Assembly: GCF_002119805.1 (NCBI RefSeq)
Contig: NZ_CP021059.1
Coordinates: forward strand, 1,612,001-1,676,000
Length of the DNA stretch: 64,000 nt
Reading direction: 5' to 3'
Source of the DNA: Macrococcoides canis
Lineage (GTDB): Bacteria > Bacillota > Bacilli > Staphylococcales > Staphylococcaceae
Shown: piece by piece, positions 8,603 to 17,516 of the stretch
Numbering within the stretch: the first letter of the stretch is position 1
Layout of the letters: every line of letters begins with the position of its first letter
Made by a program: the position numbers and the translations under genes
The notes under the pieces: generated by a model
Database searches by the model: none
What the model was told of the DNA's origin: nothing
Seen by the model: only the letters and a program-made list of their open reading frames with translations

Positions 8603-9613
8603 CTATTTATTTAACTGTTCACCCATTAAACCAGCAAGTTCTACAACGCGAGTAGAGTAACCCCATTCGTTGTCATACCAAGATAATACTTTAACCTTAG
8701 AACCTTCCATAACGATCGTCGAGAGTCCATCTACAATCGAGCTATGTGGATTCGTGTTGAAATCAACTGATACTAACGGCTCATATGTTACATCTAAGAT
8801 GCCTTTAAGTTCATTATCCGCTGCATCTTTAAAAGCTTGATTTAATTCTTCGACTGTGACTTCTTTGTCTAAATCTACGACTAAGTCGACTAACGAAACA
8901 TTCGTCGTTGGTACACGTAATGCCATTCCATGTAGCTTACCTTGTAATTCCGGTAATACTAGAGATAATGCTTTTGCAGCCCCTGTAGAAGTCGGAATAA
9001 TACTTTGAGCACATGCACGGGCACGACGTAGATCTTTATGTGGATTGTCTAAATTCTTCTGGTCATTCGTATATGCATGAACTGTCGTCATTAAACCATT
9101 CTTAATACCGAATTTATCATTCAATACTTTAGCAACCGGTGCTAAACAGTTTGTTGTACATGAAGCATTTGAAATTACGTCATATTTCTCAACATCTAAC
9201 TGTGCACAGTTTACTCCACGTACGATAGTCTGAACATTTCCTTTACCTGGAGCAGTAAGTAGTACTTTCTTAGCGCCAGCTTTAATATGCGCAGCAGCTT
9301 TCTCAGCATCGTTGAACTTACCAGTCGCTTCGATGACGATATCAATATTCATATCTTTCCACGGTAATAACTCTGGATTACGTTCAGATACGAGTTCAAT
9401 CTTCTTACCATCTACAAGTAAACCATTCTCAGTTGGTTCAATATCCAGTTCAAACTTACCATGAGTAGTATCATATTTCGTTAAATGAGCTAATGTTTCT
9501 GGTGGGTAGCTCGCGTTAATCGCTACAACCTCTAAATTATCATCTAATAATGCTGCACGAAATACCATTCTGCCTATTCTTCCTAGCCCATTAATCGCTA
9601 CTCTTGTTTTCAT
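8603..9613 (-). CDS. gapB: NADP-preferring glyceraldehyde-3-phosphate dehydrogenase (gluconeogenic)
   Basis: GAPDH of 336 residues with the catalytic motif ASCTTNC (C152) and the Rossmann GLGRIGR at 9-15. The second strand ends in NASYPPETL where glycolytic NAD enzymes have an aspartate, a change typical of the GapB class that uses NADP in gluconeogenesis. Its place next to coaE-mutM-polA matches gapB of Bacillus and Staphylococcus. The promoter region carries two CcpN-box-like sequences and a CcpA-like site, consistent with repression during growth on glucose. Confidence 0.95.
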   Translation of the reverse strand: MKTRVAINGLGRIGRMVFRAALLDDNLEVVAINASYPPETLAHLTKYDTTHGKFELDIEPTENGLLVDGKKIELVSERNPELLPWKDMNIDIVIEATGKFNDAEKAAAHIKAGAKKVLLTAPGKGNVQTIVRGVNCAQLDVEKYDVISNASCTTNCLAPVAKVLNDKFGIKNGLMTTVHAYTNDQKNLDNPHKDLRRARACAQSIIPTSTGAAKALSLVLPELQGKLHGMALRVPTTNVSLVDLVVDLDKEVTVEELNQAFKDAADNELKGILDVTYEPLVSVDFNTNPHSSIVDGLSTIVMEGSKVKVLSWYDNEWGYSTRVVELAGLMGEQLNK

Positions 9614-9632
9614 TAAATAATCTCCCCTTCAA

Positions 9633-9667
9633 AGTGTTATACTAATACTTAGCAATAGTATAACACA
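9633..9667 (-). promoter_or_regulatory. Candidate CcpN operator pair (inverted repeat) over the gapB promoter
   Basis: GTGTTATACTA and TAGTATAACAC form an 11-bp perfect inverted repeat with an 11-nt loop. The minus-strand arm TGTGTTATACT (9657-9667) fits the Bacillus CcpN box TRTGHYATAYW, which I quote from memory, and overlaps the gapB -10. The plus-strand arm AGTGTTATACT (9633-9643) has one mismatch and lies just downstream of the expected transcription start. CcpN represses gapB and pckA in Bacillus; transfer of that role here is inferred. Confidence 0.55.
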
Positions 9668-9684
9668 ATGAAAGCGCTTGTGAA
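9657..9684 (-). promoter_or_regulatory. Sigma-A promoter of gapB
   Basis: TTCACA at 9679-9684, a 16-bp spacer and TATACT at 9657-9662 on the minus strand. A short leader with GAAGGGGAG leads to the gapB ATG. Confidence 0.6.
9668..9683 (-). promoter_or_regulatory. cre-like (CcpA) site at the gapB promoter
   Basis: Minus strand TCACAAGCGCTTTCAT fits WTGNNARCGNWWWCAW with two mismatches and has the strong AAGCGCTT core. It covers the -35 and spacer of the gapB promoter, so bound CcpA would repress. Confidence 0.5.
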
Positions 9685-9732
9685 GAGCATTTTCTGCAAT
9701 TTAAAAAATTTAAATTTTTCGAAAATTTATAT

Positions 9733-10317
9733 CTATCTATAGTGTTCGATTAGCGTATCTAACTGCTGATATAACGCCTCCAGGTCATGACAATTATCAA
9801 TGATGATATCCGCTTTATTTCGCTTCTCTTCCATCGACATCTGAATATTGATACGCGCATCTGCTTCAGACTCTGAAAGTTCATTTCTTTTCATCAGGCG
9901 CATTTTTTGTATTTCGTATGACACATAGACAACCCAGACTTCATCGACTGTATGCTCGAGCTTATTTTCATATAGAAGTGGTATATCCATAACAACAACC
10001 TTACCTTGTGAAAGGGCCGCAGCCTTCTCTTCATCCATCAGACGTCTTACAATCGGATGTACAATTTGATTTAATTTATCACGCTGCGCTTTATCGTTAA
10101 AGATGATCGTTCCGAGTGCTTTACGATTTAATGTCCCATCTTCATTCAGTACACCCGGAAATGCTTCAGTAACTTTTCTTAATCCTTCTGTTCCTTTTTC
10201 TACAGCTTTTCTTGCCGCGACATCTGCATCAATTACAACGAAGCCATTCTCTTTTAAATAATTTGCCACTGTTGATTTTCCACTTGCAATACCACCTGTT
10301 AAACCTATAACTGTCAT
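9733..10317 (-). CDS. coaE: Dephospho-CoA kinase
   Basis: Catalyses the last step of coenzyme A synthesis, ATP-dependent 3'-phosphorylation of dephospho-CoA. About 194 residues. P-loop GGIASGKST at 8-16, followed by the DADVAAR motif and the VVMDIPLLYE segment of the CoA-binding region. The start is the ATG at 10317 preceded by AGGAGG; the reading frame extends further upstream into mutM but that start has no ribosome-binding site. It follows mutM closely. Confidence 0.95.
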   Translation of the reverse strand: MTVIGLTGGIASGKSTVANYLKENGFVVIDADVAARKAVEKGTEGLRKVTEAFPGVLNEDGTLNRKALGTIIFNDKAQRDKLNQIVHPIVRRLMDEEKAAALSQGKVVVMDIPLLYENKLEHTVDEVWVVYVSYEIQKMRLMKRNELSESEADARINIQMSMEEKRNKADIIIDNCHDLEALYQQLDTLIEHYR

Positions 10318-10325
10318 AGTTCCTC

Positions 10326-11198
10326 CTATTTCTGGCAATGCGTACAGTAATGTGTATTACGTGTGGCGATCACTTTCGTCTTAATTTCATTACCGCATGT
10401 TCCACAATTTTTTTTGCCATAAACTTTAAACCTGTTCTGCATCGTTCCACTTTCACCTTGCGCGTTTCGATAATCTGAGATGGTCGAGCCCCCATATTGA
10501 ATACCTTCATTCAGCACATCGACAATATGTTCATATAGCAATGCTCTTCTTTTTTCACTTAATGATTTCACTTTAATATTCGGATTAATCCGTGCATTAT
10601 GCAGTGCTTCACATGCATAAATATTTCCACATCCACTGACAACTGAGTGCAGCATGATGGCTTGCTTGATCGGCTTATCCTGATATTTTGGCAAGCGCAG
10701 TGCACTACTATAATGTGCTCGTCCTTCTTCCCTAAACGGTTCTGGTGCAATCGCTCTATCAAAGTGTGCAAACTGTTGTTCATCCAGCATTCTCAGTTCA
10801 CCAAACCTTCTAATATCTGAATATACCAGTTTCATCGAACTGCTCAATGTAAATGAGACATGCCAATGTTTTTTGTAGTTAGGTACTGTAATATCATCGA
10901 TAGACGGTACGACAAAGTATGCGCCGCTCATCCCGAGGTGACCGACCATATAACGATTTCCATCCTTAGCTTTTAACTTGAAAATAATATATTTACTGCG
11001 GCGCATTACGCTGTCGATTTGAGCCCCAATACAGTATCCTTTAAATGCATCTAGAGAAAGCCCCTTAATAATCGTCTCTTTACCTTGTGTTTTTCCATTT
11101 AATACAGCATCTGAAAAGTGTACTTCAACAATATGTTCTCCTGTAATAAGTGGTTCAATGCCACGCTTTACATGTTCAACTTCTGGTAGTTCCGGCAT
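10326..11198 (-). CDS. mutM: Formamidopyrimidine-DNA glycosylase
   Basis: Bifunctional DNA glycosylase/AP lyase that removes 8-oxoguanine and formamidopyrimidines. The N-terminal MPELPEVE supplies the catalytic P2 and E3. The helix-two-turn-helix region is followed by a C-terminal zinc finger with CGTC and CTHC near the end. The length, 290 residues, is normal for staphylococcal Fpg. It lies between polA and coaE, all on one strand with short gaps, probably one transcription unit with polA. Confidence 0.96.
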   Translation of the reverse strand: MPELPEVEHVKRGIEPLITGEHIVEVHFSDAVLNGKTQGKETIIKGLSLDAFKGYCIGAQIDSVMRRSKYIIFKLKAKDGNRYMVGHLGMSGAYFVVPSIDDITVPNYKKHWHVSFTLSSSMKLVYSDIRRFGELRMLDEQQFAHFDRAIAPEPFREEGRAHYSSALRLPKYQDKPIKQAIMLHSVVSGCGNIYACEALHNARINPNIKVKSLSEKRRALLYEHIVDVLNEGIQYGGSTISDYRNAQGESGTMQNRFKVYGKKNCGTCGNEIKTKVIATRNTHYCTHCQK

Positions 11199-11206
11199 AA
11201 CTCCTC

Positions 11207-13834
11207 CTACTTTGCTTCGTACCAGCTTTCACCTGAATCATATTCAACTTCAAGCGGCACATTTAATTCCAATGCGTTCTCCATAACATTTTTTACGAAT
11301 AAGCTGAAAGCATCAAGTTCATCTTTTGGCACTTCAAAAATAAGTTCATCGTGTACTTGTAATAACAGCCTAGCCTTAAAATCTGTTTCTTTAACTTGCT
11401 CGTTATAATGGACCATCGCAAGTTTAATGATATCTGCAGCACTTCCTTGAATCGGTGTATTCATCGCAGTGCGTTCAGCAAATCCTCTTAGATTAAAGTT
11501 TCTGCTTGTAATATCCGGAATATAACGACGTCGATTAAGCAATGTCGTAACGTAGCCATGCTGTTTAGCCTCCTGAATAATATCATGCATATATGCTTTT
11601 ACATCCGGGAAACTTTCAAGATAGTTGTCAATGAATGCTTGCGCGTCCTTTCTCGTTATACCTAAACTTTGACTCAGACCATAATCGCTGATTCCATATA
11701 CAATGCCAAAGTTAACGGCTTTCGCCTGACGCCTCATATCACCTGTAACCTCATCTTTTTCAACATTGAAAACTTTCATCGCTGTCTTCGTGTGAATATC
11801 GATACCTTGATTGAAAGCTTCAAGCATCCCTTTATCACCCGTAATATGTGCGAGCACTCGAAGTTCAATCTGAGAATAGTCTGCTGCAAAGATAACAGAG
11901 TTCGGTTCACTCGGTATGAATGCTTTTCTTATCTTCCTGCCTTCCTCGAGCCTCACAGGAATGTTCTGTAAATTAGGATCTATTGATGACAGACGTCCAG
12001 TTTGAGCGATGACCTGGTTAAAACGGGTATGAATCTTATCATCGTCTCCAATCAATTTCTGCAATCCTTCTACATAAGTCGACTGCAGTTTAGACAGCGT
12101 TCTATATAGTAATATATCTTCAATGATCGGATGTTTTCCTGCTAATGACTCAAGAACATCAACCGCTGTAGAATATCCTGTCTTCGTCTTTTTCTTCTTC
12201 GGTGAATCTAGCTTTAAATCTTCAAATAATACGACACCAAGCTGCTTCGGCGAATTGATATTAAATGTGCTGCCTGCATGTTCATGAATACGCGTGATCA
12301 GTTCATCTAAGCGGCTCTGAATTTCCTGCTGCATTTCCTGAAGCGTCTGCTTATTCACTTTAATTCCCTGCATTTCCATATCCGCAAGAACAAGTGCAAG
12401 TGGCAGTTCGAGTGCTGTTAACAGTTCAAGCTGCTTAAGTTCAGTTAATTTTCTGATTTGAAGCGCTGACACCTCATGAATCGCATTTACTTCAGAAGCA
12501 ATATGTTTAAATAAATCTATGCGTTCAGGGATATGCATCTTAGCACCTTTTCCGAAGATCATTTCATCTGATTCTACGTAATTAACGCCTTGCATTTGCG
12601 CACTTTGAGCAACATCTATTATTTTTAAAGCTGGATCCAGTAAATAAGATGCGAGCATCACACAGTGCTCAATCCCTTTAATCTCTATATTCAGTCTATT
12701 AAATAAGACCTTCGTTTCTTTTGCATCATACACATATTTTTTTGTAGCTTCATCTTGCAGTGCATCGATGAATGTTTCATTTTGCGTGATTTCATCAGGA
12801 TGGATAACAAATGTATGTCCATCTACTAAAATCCCTAACCCGATAATTTCGTTCTTCAAATAATTATCCTGAAAACATCGAATACGAATATCCATTGATT
12901 CAATATTTGAGAAATCAAATGTACTAAACTGATCGTTTATTTCAATTGTCTTCTCTTCAGTAATTTGAGTTTCAGCGTCAATATTATCCAGCTTCTGCTT
13001 AAAGTCCAGCTCCTGGAACAGTGCAATCTTCTTACTGTCATCTTTTTCAGGGAGCAATGTATCGCTTAACTTCACTGCTATCGGTGCATCAGTATTAATC
13101 GTCGCCAGCTGCTTACTCATTAATGCATCATCTTTATGATTTGTTAAGTTCTCATTTAACTTCTTGCCTTTAATATGTTCCAGATTATCAAGCACTGCTT
13201 CAACTGTGCCATATTCATGTAATAATTTAAGTGCAGTCTTCTCTCCTACACCAGGTACGCCAGGTATGTTATCTGATTTATCTCCCATCAATCCTTTAAG
13301 ATCGATTATTTTCTCGGGTTCAAATCCATATAGCTCCTGAATAAACTGAGGTGTATATTTATCAATATCTGTAACTCCTTTTTTCGTATAATAGATTGTC
13401 ACATAGTCACTTGCAAGCTGCGTCAGATCTCGGTCTCCAGTAACGATGATCGTCTCCAGCTTATTTTCAGTGGCTTGTTTCGCAAGGGTTCCGATAATGT
13501 CGTCCGCTTCATACATATCCTGTTCATAATGCTTAATCTGATAAGCATCTGCAAGTTTACGAATATAAGGAAACTGTTCACTTAATTCTGAAGGTGTCTT
13601 TTGACGTCCTCCTTTATAATCTTTATACGTTTCATGGCGAAATGTTGTCTTACCCGCATCAAATGCGATCAAGAAATGTGTAGGTTGTTCCTCTTTAATC
13701 AACTTATCTAGAATAAGCGTGAAACCATATATCGCATTCGTATGTAAATTAGATTGATTTTTTAATAGTGGCAAAGCATAGAATGCACGGAAAGCAATAC
13801 TGTTACCATCAATTAATATTAGTTTATCAGCCAT
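11207..13834 (-). CDS. polA: DNA polymerase I
   Basis: Repair and Okazaki-fragment polymerase of about 875 residues. The 5' nuclease domain (about 1-290) has LILIDGNS, EADD and TGDRDLTQL metal-site motifs. The middle region keeps the 3'-5' exonuclease fold, but the carboxylates look lost: motif I reads MDIRIRC instead of DTE, and the later Asp positions are not conserved. This is as in Bacillus-type Pol I, so proofreading is probably absent. The polymerase domain has motif A (DYSQIELR), motif B (RRQAKAVNFGIVYG) and motif C (VHDELIFE). The start is ATG 13834, five bases after AGGAGG; the longer frame to 13861 lacks such a site. Confidence 0.97.
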   Translation of the reverse strand: MADKLILIDGNSIAFRAFYALPLLKNQSNLHTNAIYGFTLILDKLIKEEQPTHFLIAFDAGKTTFRHETYKDYKGGRQKTPSELSEQFPYIRKLADAYQIKHYEQDMYEADDIIGTLAKQATENKLETIIVTGDRDLTQLASDYVTIYYTKKGVTDIDKYTPQFIQELYGFEPEKIIDLKGLMGDKSDNIPGVPGVGEKTALKLLHEYGTVEAVLDNLEHIKGKKLNENLTNHKDDALMSKQLATINTDAPIAVKLSDTLLPEKDDSKKIALFQELDFKQKLDNIDAETQITEEKTIEINDQFSTFDFSNIESMDIRIRCFQDNYLKNEIIGLGILVDGHTFVIHPDEITQNETFIDALQDEATKKYVYDAKETKVLFNRLNIEIKGIEHCVMLASYLLDPALKIIDVAQSAQMQGVNYVESDEMIFGKGAKMHIPERIDLFKHIASEVNAIHEVSALQIRKLTELKQLELLTALELPLALVLADMEMQGIKVNKQTLQEMQQEIQSRLDELITRIHEHAGSTFNINSPKQLGVVLFEDLKLDSPKKKKTKTGYSTAVDVLESLAGKHPIIEDILLYRTLSKLQSTYVEGLQKLIGDDDKIHTRFNQVIAQTGRLSSIDPNLQNIPVRLEEGRKIRKAFIPSEPNSVIFAADYSQIELRVLAHITGDKGMLEAFNQGIDIHTKTAMKVFNVEKDEVTGDMRRQAKAVNFGIVYGISDYGLSQSLGITRKDAQAFIDNYLESFPDVKAYMHDIIQEAKQHGYVTTLLNRRRYIPDITSRNFNLRGFAERTAMNTPIQGSAADIIKLAMVHYNEQVKETDFKARLLLQVHDELIFEVPKDELDAFSLFVKNVMENALELNVPLEVEYDSGESWYEAK

Positions 13835-13882
13835 AATATCCTCCTGAACTGTAGTAATCATAGTTTAACATAAATCACGCAC

Positions 13883-13913
13883 AAAAACGCCTGGTACATA
13901 TGTACCAGGCGTT
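13883..13913 (-). terminator. phoR terminator
   Basis: A perfect 14-bp palindromic arm (AACGCCTGGTACAT/ATGTACCAGGCGTT) followed by TTTTTG on the minus strand, between phoR and polA. It should separate the phoPR transcript from polA. Confidence 0.85.
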
Positions 13914-13992
13914 CAAGCTTCAAAATGAAAGGGTCTTTTTATATTATATATGGTTATTGTTAAATTACAGTAAACAAATAGTAAATTTTATA

Positions 13993-15705
13993 TTAATAAA
14001 GAAACTGCTTTAATTTTATTCTGAAAGTTGAGCCTTTACCAAGCTCGCTCTCTACATCGATTTCTCCATTAAATACTTCAATGATATGTTTAACAATTGC
14101 AAGTCCGAGACCTGTTCCTCCTGAGTCTCTGCTTCTTGCTTTATCTACACGATAGAACCGCTCAAATATTCTTGTCGTTTCCTCCGGGGCAATTCCAATC
14201 CCCTGATCGATAATCTCAACGATACATTCTCCCGATTTAAGATAGACCTTTACAGTGATCTCTGCATTCTCCGGAGAGTAATTGATTGCATTTGAAAGCA
14301 AGTTAATTATCACTTGTTTCAGCTTACTTGGTTCTGCTAAGACGAATAGATTTTTCTCAAGCTGAAGATTAAACTTAATATTCTTCTTCTCAGCAAGTGG
14401 GTGTACGACTTCCACACTGTTAAATACTTTTTGTGGTAAGTTAACCTTTACCATCTTGAAATGATTTGCCTGCTCTATCTTAGACAGTTCAAGCAGCTCA
14501 CTTACCAGCACCTGGATACGATTAGATTCTTTTAGGATGATGTCTAAGAACATCTCAAGCGTATTCGAATCTTCTTTCGCACCATCCAGCAGTGTTTCTG
14601 TAAATCCTTTTATGCTTGTAATCGGTGTTTTGAGTTCATGCGAAACATTTGCAACGAAGTCCTTCCTCATCTGTTCCAGCGTCTTTAATTGCGTAATATC
14701 GTGCAGTACAATGACGATACCTTCAATTTTTTTGCGTTTCTTGGACAACACTGGAACAACTGCTACATCAAAGTATTTCTTATGGACGTTCACATTATGC
14801 TCAATTGTTTCATTAATAGGTTTCTCTGTTGCAATCGCTTCTTTGATCATTCGTTTTACATCTTTATTCTCAATTACAGTGTCATAATGATCCTTCTTTA
14901 TTTTATTGCCACGATTAAAGAAATTTAAATATGTTTCATTTGCAATAACAACTTCACCATAATTGTTAACCAGCAAAGTGGCGGAAGGAATATTCTGCAA
15001 TGTTGTCTCCAGACGGTTACGCTGAAGCTTCTGTTCATTCATGAAGTCCTGCAATGTTCTTGCCAATATATTCGTACTGATAAACAGATCCTTAGTCTCA
15101 GTGACATTACTTTCAGGGACACGTACTTTGTAGTTTCCGCTTGCCAGCAATTTAGAAGCATAAGTCACTTCTTTAATCGGCTGAATGTAGCTTTTATTGA
15201 TGTACCTTACGATAAAATAAAGAATAGGAAGGAGCATCAATAACATTAATCCGATATATTTCCATATACTTGAGTTTAAAATGGTCAAAATTCGGTTTTC
15301 CTGCATCAAATAGATGACAGTCCCTTTTTTTGTCATTTTAAGGATGCTCTGTTTATCTTCAGAATCGTATCGAAATTCATTCGCTTCACTTTTACCAGTC
15401 GTATACTTCGATAAGGCAGCTTCAAATTGTTCAGGCGAGGCACCTTGTGTAACATAAAGCGGTTTATTCTCTTTCATGACTAATGTTTGATAGTTATGCT
15501 GGTCATCAAAAGTGGCTGCAATCATGTTGAAATCTCTATGCTCAGCTAAAGACTGTATTATTTTTGCATCTTGTGTCATCGTGCGTTTCATCGATACTTT
15601 CATATCATTTGAGATAGTGGTCGTAATAAACATGCCGACTAAAAGAAAGCTTACAACAATCATTGTTGTAAGCATGATGAGTAACTTGCGTTGAAAACTA
15701 ATCAT
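13993..15705 (-). CDS. phoR: Sensor histidine kinase PhoR
   Basis: Membrane kinase of the phosphate-limitation two-component system, 570 residues. Transmembrane segments lie at about 8-30 and 149-168 with an extracytoplasmic loop between them. A HAMP linker (about 170-222) and a PAS domain (about 232-340) follow. The HisKA region has SHELKTP with phospho-acceptor H356. The HATPase region carries the N box (NLLSNAINYS) and G boxes (DQGIGI, GGTGLGL). It overlaps phoP by several bases, so the pair is translationally coupled. The phoP-phoR-polA order matches Bacillus and Staphylococcus. Confidence 0.93.
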   Translation of the reverse strand: MISFQRKLLIMLTTMIVVSFLLVGMFITTTISNDMKVSMKRTMTQDAKIIQSLAEHRDFNMIAATFDDQHNYQTLVMKENKPLYVTQGASPEQFEAALSKYTTGKSEANEFRYDSEDKQSILKMTKKGTVIYLMQENRILTILNSSIWKYIGLMLLMLLPILYFIVRYINKSYIQPIKEVTYASKLLASGNYKVRVPESNVTETKDLFISTNILARTLQDFMNEQKLQRNRLETTLQNIPSATLLVNNYGEVVIANETYLNFFNRGNKIKKDHYDTVIENKDVKRMIKEAIATEKPINETIEHNVNVHKKYFDVAVVPVLSKKRKKIEGIVIVLHDITQLKTLEQMRKDFVANVSHELKTPITSIKGFTETLLDGAKEDSNTLEMFLDIILKESNRIQVLVSELLELSKIEQANHFKMVKVNLPQKVFNSVEVVHPLAEKKNIKFNLQLEKNLFVLAEPSKLKQVIINLLSNAINYSPENAEITVKVYLKSGECIVEIIDQGIGIAPEETTRIFERFYRVDKARSRDSGGTGLGLAIVKHIIEVFNGEIDVESELGKGSTFRIKLKQFLY

Positions 15706-16411
15706 TTCGTTTCGGGTAATCCAGTTTATAGCCTAGACCACGTACAGTTTTTATGTATTGTGGCTGTTTTGGATTCTCTTCTATTTTCTCTCTCAAATGG
15801 CTGATATGAACATCAACGATACGTGAATCCCCTGCAAATTCATAGTTCCATACTGAATTCAGCATATGCTCACGTGTAATCACACGTCCTTGTCGTTCAA
15901 TCAAATAGATTAATAATTCAAATTCCTTTGGCGTCAGATCGATTAATTCGCCGTTACGATAAGCTTCAAAATGTTCTGGTAGTATTTTAAGTTTCCCGAT
16001 GATTATTTCTTTATTTTCTTTTTCAGACTCGTGCTGTCTTAATGCCTGAGATCGTCTTAAAATTGCCTTTAATCTTGCTGTAACTTCCCTAGGTGAAAAT
16101 GGTTTCGTCATATAATCATCCGCGCCAAGCTCTAGACCAAGCACCTTATCGAATTCATCATCCTTAGCTGTAAGCATCAGGATAGGTACTTGATTCTTTT
16201 CACTACGCACTGCTTTACAGACCTCTACGCCGTCCATCTTAGGTAACATAAGATCAAGAACAACTATATCCGGATCTTCAGAAAATATTTTATTTAAACC
16301 TTCTTCTCCATCGAAAGCCGTTACCACTTCGAAACCTGATTGCTCAAGATTATATTGTAATAACGTCACAATCGATTGTTCATCATCTACTACTAATACT
16401 TTCTGACTCAT
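15698..16411 (-). CDS. phoP: Response regulator PhoP
   Basis: OmpR-family DNA-binding response regulator of 237 residues, partner of PhoR. Receiver domain with acidic pocket DDE at 9-11, phospho-acceptor D53 (VVLDLMLPK) and the conserved KPF. The C-terminal winged helix spans about 135-232 and ends in VRGLGYKL. The start is ATG 16411 after a GGAGGGATAG ribosome-binding site; the longer frame from 16438 has none. It follows mdh by about 115 nt, in which no clear terminator was seen. Confidence 0.94.
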   Translation of the reverse strand: MSQKVLVVDDEQSIVTLLQYNLEQSGFEVVTAFDGEEGLNKIFSEDPDIVVLDLMLPKMDGVEVCKAVRSEKNQVPILMLTAKDDEFDKVLGLELGADDYMTKPFSPREVTARLKAILRRSQALRQHESEKENKEIIIGKLKILPEHFEAYRNGELIDLTPKEFELLIYLIERQGRVITREHMLNSVWNYEFAGDSRIVDVHISHLREKIEENPKQPQYIKTVRGLGYKLDYPKRND

Positions 16412-16527
16412 CCTATCCCTCCAAGACCATATATACAATCTTATTATATATTACAATAAATATATATGGCTACACCTAATCAACAAACTTCACGAACTCG
16501 TATAAAAGTTTACATTAAATTAATAAA

Positions 16528-17457
16528 TTACTTCAGTGCGCGCATGACGTCTCTGACTGCCTCTGCCGACTGATGAAATGCGGACTGCTCTTCAGCTGTC
16601 AGCTCAAATGTTACGATGCGTTCAACGCCATTCTCACCGAGCAATACAGGTACACCGATATATACATCTTGTTCGTTATATTCTCCGTTTAAATACGCAA
16701 TTGCAGGAAGTATACGTTTCTTATCAAGCAGTATTGCCTCCGCCATTTCAACCATCGCAGCTGCAGGAGCATAATACGCTGAGCCATCACCGAGCAGCTG
16801 CACGATTTCAGCTCCTCCTTTGCGTGTTCTATCGACTATGGAATCAATTGTAGCCTTATCCATAATTTCTGTAAGCGGTACTCCGCCTGCATCGGCATGC
16901 TGAATTAGAGGTACCATCGTGTCTCCATGACCACCGAGCACTACCCCATGAACATCTTCAACTGAAATCCCGAGTTCTGATGCAACAAATGTTCTGAATC
17001 GAGCTGTATCAAGGACACCTGACTGACCAATGACACGTTCATGCGGAAAACCTGTGACTTGCTGCACTGTGTATGTCATTGCATCTACTGGATTAGTAAG
17101 TACGATAACAATCGCATTCGGTGCATGTACTTTTATCTGTTCTGCAACTTCAGTCATCACCTGCTGATTAATCTGTACAAGATCATCTCGTGTCATACCT
17201 GGCTTACGTGCGACCCCTGCAGTGATCATAACAATATGAGAATCTTTAACGTCTTCATATGAACTCGTAGCAGATACTGTGATACTACTATTGAATATTG
17301 CAGCTGACTGTAAAATATCTAACGCCTTTCCCTTTCCCTTATCGAGATTACGTTCAAGATCTACAAGAACAACGTCGGCCAGCCCTTTTTGTGCCACGAT
17401 AAACGCTGCTGTTGCTCCCGTAAAGCCACTTCCAATAATACTGATTTTCTTCCTCAT
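16528..17457 (-). CDS. mdh: Malate dehydrogenase
   Basis: NAD-dependent interconversion of malate and oxaloacetate in the TCA cycle, 309 residues, of the LDH-like class. The Rossmann motif is [11 protein letters not shown] near residue 8. The substrate loop [11 protein letters not shown] carries the arginine that specifies malate rather than lactate. The catalytic-loop histidine is in [10 protein letters not shown]. It sits downstream of icd and citZ, giving a Bacillus-like citZ-icd-mdh cluster. The ribosome-binding site TAGGAGGTAATT overlaps the end of the icd terminator T run. Confidence 0.94.
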   Translation of the reverse strand: MRKKISIIGSGFTGATAAFIVAQKGLADVVLVDLERNLDKGKGKALDILQSAAIFNSSITVSATSSYEDVKDSHIVMITAGVARKPGMTRDDLVQINQQVMTEVAEQIKVHAPNAIVIVLTNPVDAMTYTVQQVTGFPHERVIGQSGVLDTARFRTFVASELGISVEDVHGVVLGGHGDTMVPLIQHADAGGVPLTEIMDKATIDSIVDRTRKGGAEIVQLLGDGSAYYAPAAAMVEMAEAILLDKKRILPAIAYLNGEYNEQDVYIGVPVLLGENGVERIVTFELTAEEQSAFHQSAEAVRDVMRALK

Positions 17458-17470
17458 ATAATTACCTCCT

Positions 17471-17509
17471 AAAAAAAGCAGTTAAATGAATAAATTCAAA
17501 TAACTGCTT
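17471..17509 (-). terminator. Terminator between icd and mdh
   Basis: AGCAGTTA pairs with TAACTGCT and the stem is extended by TGAA/TTCA past two mismatches. Seven T follow on the minus strand. The mdh ribosome-binding site comes immediately after, so mdh is probably reached by partial readthrough. Confidence 0.7.
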
Positions 17510-17516
17510 CTGTGTA

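Noticed and set aside
11669-11971. Open frame of 100 codons on the plus strand inside polA
   Set aside because: It lies wholly antisense to conserved polymerase motifs, has no ribosome-binding site and no recognisable protein; it is a shadow frame.
13993-16411. WalK/WalR (essential cell-wall two-component system) instead of PhoR/PhoP
   Set aside because: The proteins are similar, but placement between mdh and polA is that of phoPR in Bacillus and Staphylococcus; the walRK companions (yycH, yycI) are absent.
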